NCBI GenBank assembly: GCA_036583965.1
Contig: JAZBQD010000027.1
Span: forward strand, 21,813,001-21,877,000
DNA length: 64,000 nt
Reading direction: 5' to 3'
From: Prunella strophiata
Taxonomy: Eukaryota; Chordata; Aves; Passeriformes; Prunellidae
Numbering within the stretch: position 1 is the first letter of the stretch; every line of letters starts with the position of its first letter. Positions 40,701-53,800 of this stretch are shown one piece after another. Under the pieces are notes generated by a model, which had not been told where the DNA came from, ran no database searches, and worked only from the letters and a program-made list of their open reading frames with translations. The position numbers and the translations under genes were made by a program.

Positions 40701-41985
40701 ATGAGGAACTTTGCTGAAAGCAGATGTATTACACTGAGACAGTGCCCGTTTAAATTACGGCAGAACTTGAGGTTCCTCCAGAACTATGCTATTATAACTA
40801 GGGGCAAGATTTGTTCCTGTTACATAATAAAAATAAAACAAATAGGGTTTGCTCAGACTCCTTCGGGATATGGTAGATCTAATCTTATTAATTATTCCTG
40901 TTTTCTAAGGGGAAAACATCAGGTTTCCTCCACTTGATAATTCTGTTTTCTCAGAAAACATTTACACATGTTCCAATACCCAGCTAGGCCTGGCAGGAAC
41001 TCTTTAGTGGTTAGAGAAGTGGCAGAAGGTTAAATCATCTGACTTTGATGTGATGTTGATTGTTTACCCTTAGTGTACAGTAATATCTTAAAAAAAACCA
41101 AAGCAAAGTGGGTGTATTCATTACTGGCCAAACACAGCTGACAAGTTAAGGAATATGTGACGCCCCTCAGCTGAGACCCAAGTGCTTCATTTTAATGGAG
41201 ATTACGGTAAGAACCAAATGAAGTTGTCTGAGGGAAATGATGTCTCCTGAGCCCTTCTTCTGGTTTGGCCACAAGTTAATAACACAACCAGCACTTAACA
41301 ACAAAATGCAGGACTGTATTATCTTCTAGCAAATGCCAGTCATGGGCAATCCAAACAGGTCAATTACTAGCAAATCTCCAAAGATCTCCTGAAACCTCAG
41401 AAGAGTTAGAGATGCCAAGAAAATGTCTAGATGCACAGAGACACAGGAACAGAAATAGGGCACAAACCAATTTGCAGAAATGGAACTTAACCCTTAGAGG
41501 GAAGAACCCAGCCTGCTACATATTCATTTCCACTTCATTAAATATTTATGGCGAGACATGCATGCAATGTGATTCTGCATTATGGAAAAGCACAAACAGA
41601 ATCTGCACTGTTTCAGTCATTTAACCTATTTTTTCAATATTTCTGTATCTTGCAGGTATAATGGGCAAATGTGGGGTTTTTTGCCACTAGACATGCTAGA
41701 CATTTGGAAATGAATGCGTTGTCTTAAATAATCTTAAATCAGCACACACAAAACAGCATGTAGAGGCCAGTGACAGCCTATTCTTCAGCTCAATAGCATG
41801 TCTACGACTTATTAATATTAATGAAACCTGCACACAAGCATGTGGGGATAATTGACCCCATTAAATTCCATTTACTCATGAGCTACTTTGTAAGGTTTGC
41901 CCCTTAGTTATTGTAGTTTTTATCTAGGATAAAAGTTGGAACAGCATGTATGCCAACAAAAGACTATTTCAAAAGTAGCTTTGTG

Positions 41986-42032
41986 AAAAAAAGAAAAAAA
42001 AAAAACAGAAAAAAAAGGAAAGGGGAAAAAAA
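41986..42032. repeat. A-rich low-complexity run
   Basis: Purine-only sequence dominated by A with scattered G and single C interruptions. It is a low-complexity region and not a clean poly(A) tail. Confidence 0.75.
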
Positions 42033-42261
42033 ACCGAGAAATATGAAGTACCACAATGTTTTCATCCAAACTTTCAACAGCTAATGAAAACAACCTTATC
42101 TTTGCTTTAAACCTTTATTGGGATGGACATCAAAATCCTTTAGGGGATGAAGGCATCAGCCTGTGTCTATTTTTTTGGGCATGTCTATTTGTTTTTTCAT
42201 TTGCAGGACTTTGCATTGAGCTGGGCAAACATGGGAAGGGTGAGCAGTATTTCAAACACAT

Positions 42262-42380
42262 ACCTGGATATCTGGATCCATTCAAGGCCAGGATGGATAG
42301 GACTCTGAGCAGTCTGATACAATTGAAGATGTCCCTTTAGGGTACTTTCCAACCCAGACCATTCTGTGATTTTATGGTTT
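42262..42380 (+). mobile_element. CR1 LINE 3' end, 5'-truncated
   Basis: TTCAAGGCCAGGATGGATAG, CTGAGCAGTCTGAT, GAAGATGTCCCT and CTTTCCAACCCAGACCATTC follow in the order of the avian CR1 3' untranslated region, and the copy ends in ATTCTGTGATTTTATGG, the CR1 ATTCTRTG terminal repeat. The stretch normally between GATGTCCCT and TTTAAGG (the GGGGGTTGGA-ACTAGATGA part) is missing, an internal deletion of roughly 35 bases. No ORF2 remains. CR1 lacks a poly(A) tail, consistent with the end seen. This is the main evidence for a bird genome. Confidence 0.88.
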
Positions 42381-43116
42381 AATTTTTTTTCTCCTAAGTT
42401 CTGGAATTTTGCCTTAACTGAGTTTTCTTTCATGCTTTTTCTATTATTTTTATGAGAAATGGAGTAAAACAAGATAATCAATCTGGCCAAGAATATCTGA
42501 TAACTTTCAGCTGATCTTTTCTTTAAGAGAATTAGCCCATTTTATGAAATTGGTTTTGCAAAGTTATGTGCAACTATAGTCTAACACCCCCAGACACACC
42601 AAGAAAAAATGCTCGTGTTAGCAGTTGCCATTAGTTTTGCCACAATTACTGTTTTGTAGTAGATATTATTCAAAATAATTTCCCTGTCAGTAATTTTATA
42701 GTTTATTGGTAATGATCTCAAACAAACCTCTTTGAATAAATCTCACAATGAGATCAAATCTTGCACTGACAGGAGCACTCAGACAATGTGAGTGGTTGTA
42801 TACCTGGTACTTTGTATCCAGAAATAAGCATTTTTACAGTCTTAGCACACCTTCAAAATCCCCTTGTTCAGGGCTGCAGGGACACTTGAAAAAAGGTCCA
42901 GAGTCACGTTTGGTGTCCCCAGCCCTGAAGTGGGTGTACACAAGACCCAGTGTCTCCACCAGCTCCAGGCTGACACGCTGCTCGTTGCAGCAGAGCAGAA
43001 TGAATAATCTCCAGCCATGAGTTCCTGGCACAATTAAGGCAGGAGCACAGCTGACTGACGTGGTGAACAAAAGAGCTCTGGCAAAGCTTGCAGTGCAAAA
43101 GCACAGAGAGGAAATT

Positions 43117-43160
43117 CACTCTTGGCGCCGAGCGCTCGCGAGTTCAGGCAGGACGAGCTG
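43117..43160. promoter_or_regulatory. Isolated CpG-dense palindrome
   Basis: GGCGCCGAGCGCTCGCGAG holds six CpGs, including the perfect palindrome CGAGCGCTCG (43129-43138), in otherwise CpG-poor DNA. Such isolated clusters may mark a methylation-protected regulatory site. No matching factor motif is certain. Confidence 0.25.
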
Positions 43161-44329
43161 CTGATTAACAAGCTCAGACTCTCAGACCAAATTCCAAAGG
43201 ATGAACAATGCCAATAACATTCTGTTATGTCTCTCTACAGCATGCAAGCAATTTTTCATTACGTTAGAATCCATAGGCAACTGCCAGCAGTACATTTTCA
43301 CAGTCTAATTGATACATGAGGTTTGGCTTGAAGCTTTCAAAAGAATCAGAAGTACAGAGAATTCTGTACCATCCAACAAGAAAAGCAAAGTTCTGTAATA
43401 TTAGTTATAGGTGCAGTAGATTTGGATGGCTCTAACACCTGTCTAAGGCAGGCAGGACACAGTTGTGCCTTGGAGGGTGCACACTGAACTGGGCTGCTGG
43501 AGTTTTCTCATAAAAATGAACATGCTGATCCCTCCATGGGGCATGGTTTGGGGGCATGATTTCTTCTACAACAGTCAGGGACAACTCTGAGGGACATATT
43601 TTTTCCCCACATTAATTTGATTCTTTTTATAACTTCTACCAGTTTGTTTGCTGCAGCACTTCTGGTTTACTGGTCCCTAGGTTGCAGGGTCACCTCTGAG
43701 CCTTTCTCAGATATTTTCATGTTCTTTTTCCTTGCCTGTGGTAGTGAGGTCAGTGCAAATAATTGATTATACTGAGCTGTTACTGGGTATTTAATATTTG
43801 AGGAAATCCCCTTCTGTTCCAAGTGTAATATTTTTCTGACACTTCGATCTGATACAGTCCTGGAGACACTTTTGGTCTCATATAGGAACCTCACTGTTCT
43901 CCCTTACTGATCATTGATGCAAATAACATATTCAGGTTTCCTGCAATGACTTTCTGTTCCAGAGCTGCTCCTTTTGTAACTGCACCTCTGTCATGTGTTG
44001 GCACCATCAGTTTACCAATTACCTTCTAGGCTGAGATAAGTGAATGCAGTTATTAGGTTTGTATGGTTAGCAAGTCACTCTTTAAAATGTGTGGGCCTGT
44101 TTACAGTGGTTTCAGTTAACTTCTCCAAGTCAAGTCTCTTACCTACTTTTCTCCTGTGAACAGGACTTAATTTTTGAAGGATGGTTTTTTTTCTCCTGAT
44201 AACTGTGTTCTCTGCCCTTTAGACATGGTAACTACTTTTGATATTTGAAGACTATTTAATGGTATACATTTAAACTGGAGCCTTTATTTTGTCTTTAAGC
44301 AGACTCCACATGGATTGTGCTAGCTGTGC

Positions 44330-44349
44330 TTTTTTTTTTTTTTTTTTTT
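44330..44349. repeat. T20 homopolymer
   Basis: Longest homopolymer in the window, with no recognisable element attached. Confidence 0.85.
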
Positions 44350-47300
44350 AATTAACTTTTCCATTTTAAGGTAAATTGCTGCCAAGCCGGATATTTTTTA
44401 CTTTATCCACCTGTGAGGATTTGAATTTGAGAATGATAATTTCAGGACATAATTCTTTTCCTTACACTTAGGAAGTTGGCAGCTTAGCTCTGCTGAATGC
44501 TTGTGACCAGTAAGAGGTAGTGGCATTCAGGTATGTCAGTCAGTGTCTTACCTCAGCTCTCACTCCTCAGGAGAGCTCTTAGAGCATCTCTGCAGAGCTA
44601 AATGGTTGGTACACACTGTAGTAAATGGCACACAATGCTGTCCTCTCCTCTGGCAGCTGTGAGAGGACCCTCCAAGGGAACAGCCCATGGCCAGGGAAGT
44701 GCTGTGCACAAGTGCACAGTCTCTGGCTGAAGAAGCTTGCAGACAAAAATATTACCTTGAGTTCCCAACTTTTCAACTCCTGGGAGAAACAGTAATTGAG
44801 TCCTTTGAGTGAACCACACCATGCCAGGAGAGGTTTTCTGAACTCCATGCTTTTCTATCACACTTGACCTGCTAGTTGAGTTACACAGTGTGGCATTATC
44901 TGATTTCTTCAGTACTTACAGCAAAATGACTTCATAATAAAAGCATTCCCATTCTCCTATACAACTTCAGATTTTGCCAGAGTGTTATGTTTCTAATAAT
45001 GAAAAACATGGCTTATTTCAGAAGATAAAGTAGCTATAAATAAAGAGCTCACAGGAGCAGGCTGACAAATAAACTTTTTATATGTTGGGTATGTATGGGG
45101 ATGTAGTTTGTGGTGACAGCACATTGCTCAGAAAAGCAGGTCATATGCTGCTTCCTATTATACCAATGTCAACCCAGAGAATTTCCACTGTCTGTATTTC
45201 AACCAGTTCAACTAAGATAAAGATCTCTGCAGCAGGATTTCATAGCTTTTTTGCCACTGTATAGTATTATTAAAAAAAAAGAAAGTACTGTAGGGGTCAA
45301 ATTACTTTCAATATTGCTTGTGATAATAAATGCACTACAAATGGTTGTGTTTCATCCATTAATCATAATAAAAGCATAAAAAAGGCTGAAATAGATTTCA
45401 GTAAGGTATCAAGCCCTTCTCTTGCAATATTTTGAAATTTAGGCATATGGTACAAGGCAATGCCTGTCACTGTGACTGTCACTGGAAACCAGACATTTCA
45501 GGGTAGGTATTGCCATTTTAGGTTGCATAAGGATCAAGTCCTCTGTCCTTAGACTACTTGTAGTGAAAAGAAGCAAAGATTAAATATTTGAAAGGACAAT
45601 AGAGAGGATGGTTCAGAGGGACAAGTAAAGAGGTATTCAAAAGCATTGTGCCCTGTGCACATACCCAAGAACAACAAGAAGAGAAGGGGAAGCTCTGTGC
45701 AGGGCTGGGCTGGCAGAATGCACACAGCTCTAAGCCCAGAGTGGTTCCCAGCCTCTTCCCCTGCTAATCTCTAGACCTGAGTAGCAGGGGCAGATGTGCT
45801 GGGAGCCCTCCCAGTGCCAGCAATGGGGCCCTGCTGGCCTGGGCTGGCTGCTCTCAGCAGCCCTTGCCAGGACTGTGATCCCAGAAGTTGTCCTGACCTG
45901 GAGGGGAAAAGGAAGAGTTAAATGTGCCACAGGTTGGAGAGGCACAGCAGGTGCTGCTTTAGCCTGGGAGTGATGCTCCAGCCAGCCAGAGCCTGTGTGA
46001 GGTTCACCTACCTGGCAGTCCAGAGCAGGGGAACTGAACTGAAGGCTCAAAGAGACAGTGACAAAAGTAGGGCAGCATCCATGGACAAAGCCTGAGCAGC
46101 TTAACTCACACTAATGGAAAAAGGGATTTGAGTCGCTAAAATCTGCTACATTGAACTGAGATGAGAATATAACTCTAAGTATTTATTTATGGGCTGTAAG
46201 AGTGCTGGAAGAGAGGAGAAATAATGTCTATCATACTCCTGTTCTGGAGGATTTTTTTTCACCCTCCTATTTTTTAATAACAGAGATGTTATTTTCAGTC
46301 TAAATATTTACATTTTTTTTTGTATGCAAACTCGAGAAAAAATTGATATCTGGTTGCAGGTTTAAACACTTTTCACACACACATACACATATATTAAGCC
46401 CCTGCTCCCATATTTTTCCAAATATCTGTTTCATTATGTGCTCTCACAGAAAACAACAGCAAACAGCTACAGAGAAAAAAACCTTTCTTGTTCTTTTCAA
46501 AAAATTAAACATAATATAGACTCTTTCTAAGAGATCAATATAAAACAGATATTACATAACAATTAATCTGTATGTGAAAGGGCAAAATGTAGATCCTATT
46601 CCAATTTGTAACAATGTAAAAGAAAAACCAGAAAAAATTGCTGTTTCTCTGTTCCTAAGTACCACAGAAGAATCTGCCATTTTCCTGTAACGGAACAGCA
46701 TGGAGCAATATGGACAGTCTGAATTTCAGGAGCTTGTTTCTATATGAGCAGTCTCATTTCATAACCAAGTCAGATGAGCACTACCATCCTCACTGGAATG
46801 GTTCATTCTCATTTTATGGATGAAATTATTGAAAAAGAAACATGGTGACTTGCCTGGTGCAATGCAGAATACTGTCTAAAGAAGAAATGGCCCCCAGGTC
46901 TTGTGGCCATCAGGATTGATGGGATACCCCTTTTCCATGCTGCTTAGTTCCTGATCACTTATGGAATGACTTACTGAAAGAAGAGGATGCACCATCTGGT
47001 CCCAGACAACAGCAGCACCTTGACCTAAATAAGAGCTTGAAAGGGACATAAAGATGTTTGTGACAGCCTGAGGAACTGGAGGCCACTGCAGGAAGCTGCT
47101 CCAGTGAACAATGGGTTCAGAGCTGACAAAACAAAACTTTGAATTGAGAAATAGATAGTTTAGGAGAAATGTCTTTAAATGAGGAGGAATGGAAAACTAA
47201 ATAAAACCATGATGATCATTGGAACTGTATATAAGATTACTTATATTAGACTTGGATGGGTCCTCAGAGGAAAATAAAAACATCTTGGTGTAAAAAAGAT

Positions 47301-50300
47301 CAGCCACAATAGCAAAGTGGATAGTCCTGGAATTGCATAGGCCTTTATATGTGCAATTTTGGAAAACCAAGCTATGCATATATGATTTGTTGCATTTTTT
47401 TAATAGAAGGTTTTATCCCATTTTTATGATTTTAGGATTAATAAACATTATCCAAGTCAAGCATAAAATAAGCAGCACCTCATTCAGCACATTCACTGGA
47501 ATTTCCAGTATATTTATCATTTTCTTCTGGGAGCATGGATATAGCAATAATTAGAAAACAATATGGCAGGAAACTCTTGATCTTAAACATTTGAGTTATG
47601 TATTACAGATTGTCTCAAATTCTCTGAGTTTTCAGATTTAAATATTTTCAAAGTTTTTCTGAAGCTTTTGGCATATTTTCTCCTAAATATGTACAAGCAA
47701 GACAGAAGATTCATAGAGGACTCTAGTCTTCTGTTGTTGTTTAAACACTTATGCTTAAGGTTCAAATTTACAGAGAAAAAATCATTCTACATCAAAACTA
47801 AGGTGTTGCATGTTTATTTACAGGACCAAGCTCCAGTAGTAATGTGTATTTGTCATGGAAACTGATTTGAGTTTAATTCTAGTCTCTCTTTTGCACTGGG
47901 AAAATGTGAGTTTCATTTTACTTGTCTCTGTTTTCAATTATAATTTGACAAAAGAAATAACCACATTACCTATTTGATTTGCCAGAACTTTATCCCAGCA
48001 CCACCTGTTGAGCCCTCGGCACTTGAATTCTGACATAGAGCAGAGAACAAAATTATGCAGTTGGCATTCTAACCAGCAAGGATGCCAACAAAAGCATAAT
48101 ATAGCCTTTGTACTCAAAGCACAACAAAATATATATTAAGCTACCAACTGCAAAGCTTTAAGCAAGCCACATTTAATTATACATGAACATATCTTTCCAA
48201 CAAATAACTCAGTAGGAAAAATGCTATGGAAGTTAGAAAGAACCCTTTTGGTTTGCTTTGGTAAATATTGCAAGCTTAAAATAAATAAAGTTTCACAATA
48301 CCACATAGATTTACATCAGAGATGGCAAGAGGACAGCCAGCTGGTTTATTCAAATAGATGGGTTCAACACTATCAGCTTCCCAGCTTAAACAAAACACCC
48401 CATGCTCACTTCTGGCAGGAGATCTGACCTGGAGCTGCCCTGGTATCCCAGGAAGGTGGAAGAAGAGGCTCCCAGCACTTGTCTGGATCCAGACCTCTGT
48501 TCTGCAAGTAACTGGGACCAAAATAGGAAGGATCAACTGTGTCTTTGATGCATGTTTCTGAAAGCAGCACTTTGTCACAAAAATACACAAGTGCTTCCTT
48601 TGCTCTCCTGGCCTGAGCTCTGCACAGAAGAGGGATGGAAGCTGAAGGAGGCAGGACAGGTCAGGGAGGTCTGCTCCCCAGTTCTGTAGAGGTCTGCACA
48701 GGGGCTGTGAAATCACAGGGGATTTGCACACTGACAAGGGATACCAGTAGTTCTAGCAGTGATGTTAGAGCTTCCAGAATTTGTTAAAAGATATGAGTCA
48801 AATCACTGCACACTTTTTAAGGGACCATTTTAAAATACTGGCGATAGTGACAATTCTCAGATTTTTGTCAACTCCCCTATAAGTCTACAAGAGATTTAAC
48901 TGGTAAAAAAAACCAACTACTTTTGTAAACAAGGGAACAAACCAGCCATAAATGAAAGTAATGGAAAGATTTTACTTACTGTGCTAACTTTTGAATCTGA
49001 GCTACTTAAGTAATCCCTTCCACAGTGGGCTCATGCAAGCCTAAATGGAGGAGGCACCTCTAGACACCTGTTAGATCCTCCAGATTAGAAAGTTCTGTTG
49101 CCTGATTCCTGAAAGGTATTAAATACAACCCAGAAAGTTCAGTGAGAATGTCCTCTGATAGAAAGTGGAACATTTCCTATTGTGTTCCGAAAAGTGGAGA
49201 AAGTTTTGCCTGTGGATTGTTTTCTTCCCAATGCACTGCAGCAATCAGCACTCAGCAGAACTTGCAGAATCTCCATCTTTGGAGGGTTCAACTGGACTGG
49301 ACACAGCACAAGTGACCTGAAGTAATGAGACCTGCATTGAGAAGAGGATTGGGCCACCTACAGAAGTTCTTTCAGCCTAAATTATCTATGTTTTGAAAAC
49401 TGACCTAAAGAAATCAGAAAGGTTTCTCAAACTGTTATTAAATTCTAAAGAAATGCATTTTTTGTCTTATTTTTTAAAGATTGGAATTACATATTTACTA
49501 TTTATAATAGCTTCTAAAACATACATTTTGTAATTGGGTATGTAAGTGTACTTTGATTATTTATATTTACTTCAGGGATTGATTAAATAGAAGCACATTC
49601 ATAAATGGTCCCATAAGTATATTGGGTGCCTGTGGTGTCATTCCAATCAGTTGATGAAAGTGCTTGCCTAAAACTCTAAAATGGGGGCTTGAAACTTACC
49701 CCAGTATCCTTAATTCTTCTGTGCTGGAAATGTAACCTGACAATTGTTAATGAGAAAACCTTTCCTTCAAATTTTGTAACAGAAACTGTAAAACACTCTC
49801 TAAGAGACAGGCCATATTTAGGAAAGCCAAATCTAGTTGATCTCTCCTTCTCAATTGCAAATATCCCTTGTGGTAACCACATTTCATTCAGGAGAGTAAG
49901 GCTACAGGAAGTACACATATGACAGATAGTTTGGCATCATCCACTTCTGGATTTCTCAGATGTCTAACAGCCAAGAAAATGTTCCATCCTTTTAATTTCT
50001 TTCAAATAGCTGATCCTTTGTAGTATTTACTCTAAATGAAGGCTTCAGATGGAGTATCTGGATAGTGTTTGAAAAGGGCATCAAAGAACTCTCCTGTAAT
50101 AGAATCCAGCATCTCCTAATTTCTCCCTTGTTCAGAATAGCTACAAATGATTAAACTGCAATGTGGATGAAGCTTCAAGTTTAAAAACCATAAACTACTT
50201 AGAAAACTCACTCCAGAAATGCACAGTGTGGTTTATTGCCTTCCACAGTCTAACATTCCTGGCACTTTGCTGCCTCACAAAGCCACTGGAAACACTGGAA

Positions 50301-53300
50301 CACTTCCTTGCCCAGCAGACACTACAGGAGAGCAGCAGGTGGATTGATGAGCAGGCTGAGTTGACAAGTGGCTTTTTCACCCTTGATTGCTGTTGTGAAT
50401 TTAATGAACCCACCCTGAATATTTGAAGCAAGCATTTCAGCTTGACATGGAAGTTCTTGCATGTAAAACAGATATGAAAATTATGAAGCTCTACAGGTAG
50501 ATTATAATGACCCATACAAAAGGCAGCACCTTTTCAGGCAATTGTTAAAAGTCTGTTATGAGTAACCCAAATGCCTCAGACACTGCTTAGCTCCTTTTTC
50601 ACTCAACAGGTAATTTGTATTAATGCCTTGTATCATCATATAAAATGGGATTCACTATTGAATTTAATTCCACTTTAATTCCATTTAATTCTGGACCATT
50701 TGGGAAGCATTAATGGTTCTGGAATGAAATGTCAATGGTTCTTTCATTAGTTTAGTGTTTGTGTCTGCAGCACTGCTGCAAGGGAATGCCCTCACTTTGC
50801 ATCATGTTTCTCTTATTGAGTATTCTGACAGTGCACACACCCACACCCTTCAGAAACCACTGACCCTAGGGATCCTTTCACTTTAAGCTGAGTTTACCTG
50901 TCACTGAAGGTGACCGAGGTCAGCTGGCTTAAAATGACTGATCTATAACCCACACTTCCTGAAAAGATAATTTAAATCCAAAGAGAGAGTCTCATAAATT
51001 CCCAAGGAGATCTTAGTATCATAAAAATAGACTTGACACCACTCCAAAGTTTAGCCTCTGCCTTGACAAAGAGGAATCTAAGTCAGCTCTGGAGCAGATC
51101 CTTCACAGGAGATACTTCTCAAAGTTCTCCTCAGCAGTCTGTGTCTTCCTTATCTTTTGGCAACTTGTCACTGATCCCTCTGCCAGCTTTCACTGATAGT
51201 GAGATACTGCAGCTGATGAAGTTGGGAGAGAAAAAGAACTTCTACTTCTCTGTATCTCCTCCTTGACATCATTATTTGTGCAGATACTTCTGTAGAACAT
51301 GTGCTCAGGGTGATGCAGGGCATAGACAAGTATTGGGATAGGAAAATCCTACCACATTGCATAGAATTCTATAGAAACAGCTCTAGGAATTTTTTGTATT
51401 TGTAGAATGAACCTTTCTATATTTTTTTGAATGACCTATTAAAGATCTACACCAAGAGCAACATTTGCTGTTACATTCTGTGGAGTTTTTGCTGGAACAC
51501 GTCCTGTTCTGCTTCCTGCCCGTCAAAATCATTGTTCCTTCTGCAACCTGAGCCCTTGACTGCTCTGGAAACTGGTGGAGATTTACCCAGTACTGCTTCC
51601 CAACACAAAGTGATTTCCTGTCTCAAATGACTAAACTGTTGCATTGAGCAGAGAAGGACTCTAATTTCACTGTCACCCTCGGAGCTGGCAAGATGATTTA
51701 TCCGTTTGTTTATGTGCCGAAGGCTGCCTGTGAGGAGCAGCCTTTGGGAAGGGGCACGAAGGCAGGTGATGATTTCATTTGGCAGCACCTAACACTGCCT
51801 GCTTTCATTGGCACCTCCCCATGGAGGCAGCTATGCACACCAGGCAGCTTAACAAACACTCATGAAATTACCATAAATTGTCTTCAAAGAAGTGCCTTGA
51901 TTCCTGATTGTCTTAAGACATATAAACACATTTTACCACTGTGGTACTGCCCATTACAAAGGGATAGCCAATGCACAAGGAACTTCTTCCATTATATGGC
52001 AGTAAAACCAAAACCACTATGGCTCTTGCCAAACTTGTTCAAAGTCTACATGGGATTTGGTTTGATGAATGTTGTGGAAAATTATAGCCAATATTTTGGG
52101 TACTGGCCCATACACCTCCTTACATCTCAGTAGTGCTTCTTTCAGCTTTTAAAACAGATTTCTAAATTCAGTTTTGTTTTATTTGGATTATAATGTTTAA
52201 AAATAGACCACATTAAATAGAAAATCATTTTAGCTCTGTAAAATGTGGCTTTTCCTCATGCTTTTTTTCCTAATTGGAAACAATGGTTAGTGATTTGTGC
52301 TCTGCTTTTCTTGGATGCTGCTGTTGTATGGTTACCTGTTGCCTCTAAGGGCAATTGCTCCTCACATGCTATTGACATAAATCATCTTGTGATGGAACTG
52401 GAGATGGCACAATGCTACACTAAAGGTAACTGGTACAGTGACAAAAAACCAGGCTTGTCCTGTCTCACTACCAACTTCATTAAATTCCTGTGGGCTGGGT
52501 AGTTGAGTGAAATCAATAGGGTATTCTGATGGACTTTTTAATGGAATATAAATGTTATTGACAACAAACTATTTAGTAATGGAGAGGCTCCTCCTTCCCC
52601 TCAAGTTTCACCATTATACAGGAGGAGTAGGTAACACGGCCTAGTTTTAAAACCCTGAACCATTATCTTGGAATATTTTATTATTTTGAATGGCTGTAAA
52701 TTAATAAAACTTCAGCTTTCTTACATGTCATTGGAAACAATTGAACCAGAAATATTTTGTCAGAAGGAAAGTTTGCATGACAGCAAAGCTAAAATATTTA
52801 CTTGGTTGTCTTTGGCACTCCTAGTATTTAAATGTGGGGTGTTCCAGGACTGTCAATATGTACAGGACTCTTACCAGGAGTTATAAGCAGAGATCAATAG
52901 TTCTTCCTACAGCAGGTCATCGGGCACATAACTTACTGAAATGGAAGGCTCAGCACTTTTGACCTCCCTCCTACCTCAACAGATAAATCTGGGCTAGGGC
53001 AAGCATATTGCTTGGGGGTCTTCTGGAAGTCCCTCCATTAAGCAGAGCCCCTTGAGGAAAGAATTCATTTGTTTAACCGGGTTGGGCACTGCGTTTGCAG
53101 ATGAAGCATGAGGAGGCCTCTGATAATAGATGGTTGCATTCACAGAGGATTTGGGCGCTGTTTTGCTCCCTGGGGTGGATGTCTGCTACCCTCGTGGGCA
53201 AAATTAGACGGGGAAGCTAAGTAGGTGTCTTAATACATGGTCTAACATTCAAGAGAATTAACCTCCGATGGGGAAACTTTCCCTCCTAAAGCGCCCCTTC

Positions 53301-53569
53301 CTTCTGATGATCTTTTGGAGGGCCAGCAGACCCCGCTGCTCAGCAGCTCAATGGCAAAGCAGCCAAAGGTGCTGCAGCTTTACACTGGGAATTCAGCATC
53401 TCCCGCCTCCGCGGATTCGGCCACAGCCGCGCAGTTACGCGGGAGCGCACGGCCCCGCTCCTGGGCCCGGCGGCGCCTTCCTTCTGCTTCACTCGGACAC
53501 AAGCCCGCCGCTCGGGCTGCCCCGGGACCTGCGGCGCGGCGCGGGTCCCGCCGTGCCGGGCCAGGTCAG

Positions 53570-53698
53570 CTCTGTCCCGTCCCGTCCGTCCCGTCTGTCC
53601 CGTCCCGTCCGTCCCGTCTGTCCCGTCTGTCCCGTCTGTCCCGTCCCGTCTGTCCCGTCTGTCCCGTCCCGTCTGTCCCGTCCGTCCCGTCCGTCCCG
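53570..53698 (-). repeat. C-rich TCCCG / TCTGTCCCG minisatellite
   Basis: Mixed 5-bp (TCCCG) and 9-bp (TCTGTCCCG or TCCGTCCCG) units fill about 129 bases without interruption. On the - strand this is CGGGA/CGGGACAGA with G3 tracts and short loops, so quadruplex formation is possible on the - strand. It lies immediately downstream of the donor-like site and 100 bases left of the G-rich array, with opposite strand skew. Confidence 0.93.
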
Positions 53699-53734
53699 CA
53701 GCGGGAGCGGAGCCGGGAGCGCCGCGGCCCGCGC

Positions 53735-53753
53735 GGCCAGCAGGGGGCGCTGC
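53735..53753 (+). promoter_or_regulatory. Near-consensus CTCF motif, + strand
   Basis: GGCCAGCAGGGGGCGCTGC matches the vertebrate CTCF core CCASYAGRKGGCRSY at every position, including the invariant AGGGGGCGC block. CTCF is the zinc-finger insulator protein that stops cohesin loop extrusion in an orientation-dependent way. The site sits exactly in the gap between the C-rich and G-rich arrays, in the + orientation, pointing into the G-rich array. It is the strongest single factor motif in the window. Confidence 0.7.
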
Positions 53754-53800
53754 CGGCCAGCACGCCGGCTCGGCACCCTTGGGAAGCGGCCGGGAACAGC

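Larger units (their letters stand above)
34491..42261. other. AT-rich noncoding stretch; possible conserved elements
   Basis: No open frame above about 90 codons is plausible as a gene. T17 lies at 34712-34728 and an A-rich low-complexity run at 41986-42032. Around 40500-40620 and 41110-41950 the sequence is free of simple repeats and carries homeodomain-type cores (TTAATTAG near 40508; ATTAATATTAATGA near 41811). This is the sort of sequence often found in conserved developmental enhancers. Conservation cannot be tested here. Confidence 0.45.
42381..53260. other. AT-rich noncoding stretch, no gene seen
   Basis: The longest frames are 153 codons on - at 48276-48737 (opens with TTG, not ATG) and 146 codons on + at 51693-52133. 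Neither resembles a known family, and both are near chance for 11 kb. A T20 run lies at 44330-44349 and an imperfect TTTAATTCCA triplet repeat near 50658-50692. The final 300 bases before 53.26 kb are ordinary single-copy sequence leading into the CpG island. Confidence 0.5.

Noticed and set aside
44330..44349. Poly(T) runs as reversed LINE or pseudogene poly(A) tails
   Set aside because: CR1, the active bird LINE, has no poly(A) tail, and no processed gene body was recognised beside any of the long A/T runs.
48276..48737. 153-codon - strand frame
   Set aside because: Opens with TTG, matches no family I know, and is near chance length for the region.
51693..52133. 146-codon + strand frame
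   Set aside because: No recognisable domain, no splice-site support, and about one such frame is expected by chance in 64 kb of this composition.
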